The notes under the pieces: generated by a model | What the model was told of the DNA's origin: nothing | Database searches by the model: none | Seen by the model: only the letters and a program-made list of their open reading frames with translations | Shown here: one piece after another, positions 6,712 to 6,815 of the stretch | How the letters are laid out: each line of letters begins with the position of its first letter | How positions within the stretch are numbered: the stretch's first letter is position 1 | Position numbers and translations under genes: made by a program | Assembly: GCA_011087745.1 (NCBI GenBank) | Contig: JAALLB010000097.1 | Location: 1 to 6,815 of the forward strand | Source of the DNA: Hyphomicrobiales bacterium | Lineage (GTDB): Bacteria > Pseudomonadota > Alphaproteobacteria > Rhizobiales > Rhizobiaceae | Reading direction: 5' to 3' | Length of the DNA: 6,815 nucleotides

Positions 6712-6815
6712 CAAACAAACGTGAGCCAAGGTGTATTGCTGTTCACCATTGTATGATTACGCACAGTACTAGACTCTTGATCTGAATGCGTTGGTGAGTT
6801 TAGGTTTTGAACGCT
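6711..6815 (-). CDS. Possible 3' end of a further minus-strand gene (partial)
   Basis: Reading from the right edge on the minus strand, 34 codons are open before a TGA at 6711-6713. The translation starts SVQNLNSPTHSDQESS and ends VNSNTPWLTFV; it is polar and not recognised. An open run of this length arises by chance about one time in five, so this is weak. If real, a gene ends about 100 bases before the TTC38-like start. Otherwise the whole of 6620-6815 is non-coding apart from the inverted repeats. Confidence 0.2.
   Translation of the reverse strand, partial: SVQNLNSPTHSDQESSTVRNHTMVNSNTPWLTFV

Noticed and set aside
6684..6714. Sigma-70 type promoter for the TTC38-like gene, using TTGCAA or TTGAAC as -35
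   Set aside because: No acceptable -10 hexamer lies 16-18 bases downstream on the minus strand, so the promoter cannot be placed with any confidence.

Overview
This window looks like chromosomal DNA of an alphaproteobacterium of moderate GC content. That placement is an inference from protein resemblance and from the mix of acyl-CoA catabolism genes with an OpgC-type acyltransferase; no rRNA or other marker gene is present. No mobile element, CRISPR array, tRNA or rRNA was seen.

Left half (about 71-3355, + strand): three closely spaced genes that read as one operon. They are an ACAD10/ACAD11/LvaC-type acyl-CoA dehydrogenase, an NADPH:quinone oxidoreductase-like MDR protein, and a second zinc-free MDR (zinc-binding-dehydrogenase family) protein. 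Each is full length in content, but each carries exactly one single-base indel at or next to a short homopolymer run. The two halves of every protein continue in adjacent frames. Either the assembly has uncorrected homopolymer errors or the operon is freshly decaying. The first reading is favoured because both sides of each break remain well conserved.

Right half (3363-6609, - strand): three intact genes in the transcription order TTC38-like tetratricopeptide protein, OpgC-type membrane acyltransferase, RidA-family protein. The gaps are 65 and 35 bases, so they are probably an operon. The last gene converges on the left operon with only 7 bases between the stop codons. The TTC38-like gene uses a TTG start and the opgC-like gene a GTG start; in both cases an in-frame stop lies just upstream.

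Right edge (6610-6815): about 200 bases with no confident gene. It contains a perfect 9+5+9 inverted repeat 36 bases upstream of the TTC38-like start, a good operator candidate, and a second imperfect inverted repeat. An open reading stretch entering from the window edge on the - strand may be the tail of another gene.

How they may work together: the + strand operon fits oxidation of acyl-CoA substrates, possibly 4-hydroxyacyl-CoA by analogy with LvaC and ACAD11. The - strand genes have no obvious shared pathway. The window holds no clear new defence, mobile or biosynthetic system; the most useful points are the triple frameshift pattern, the TTC38/OpgC/RidA grouping and the palindrome.
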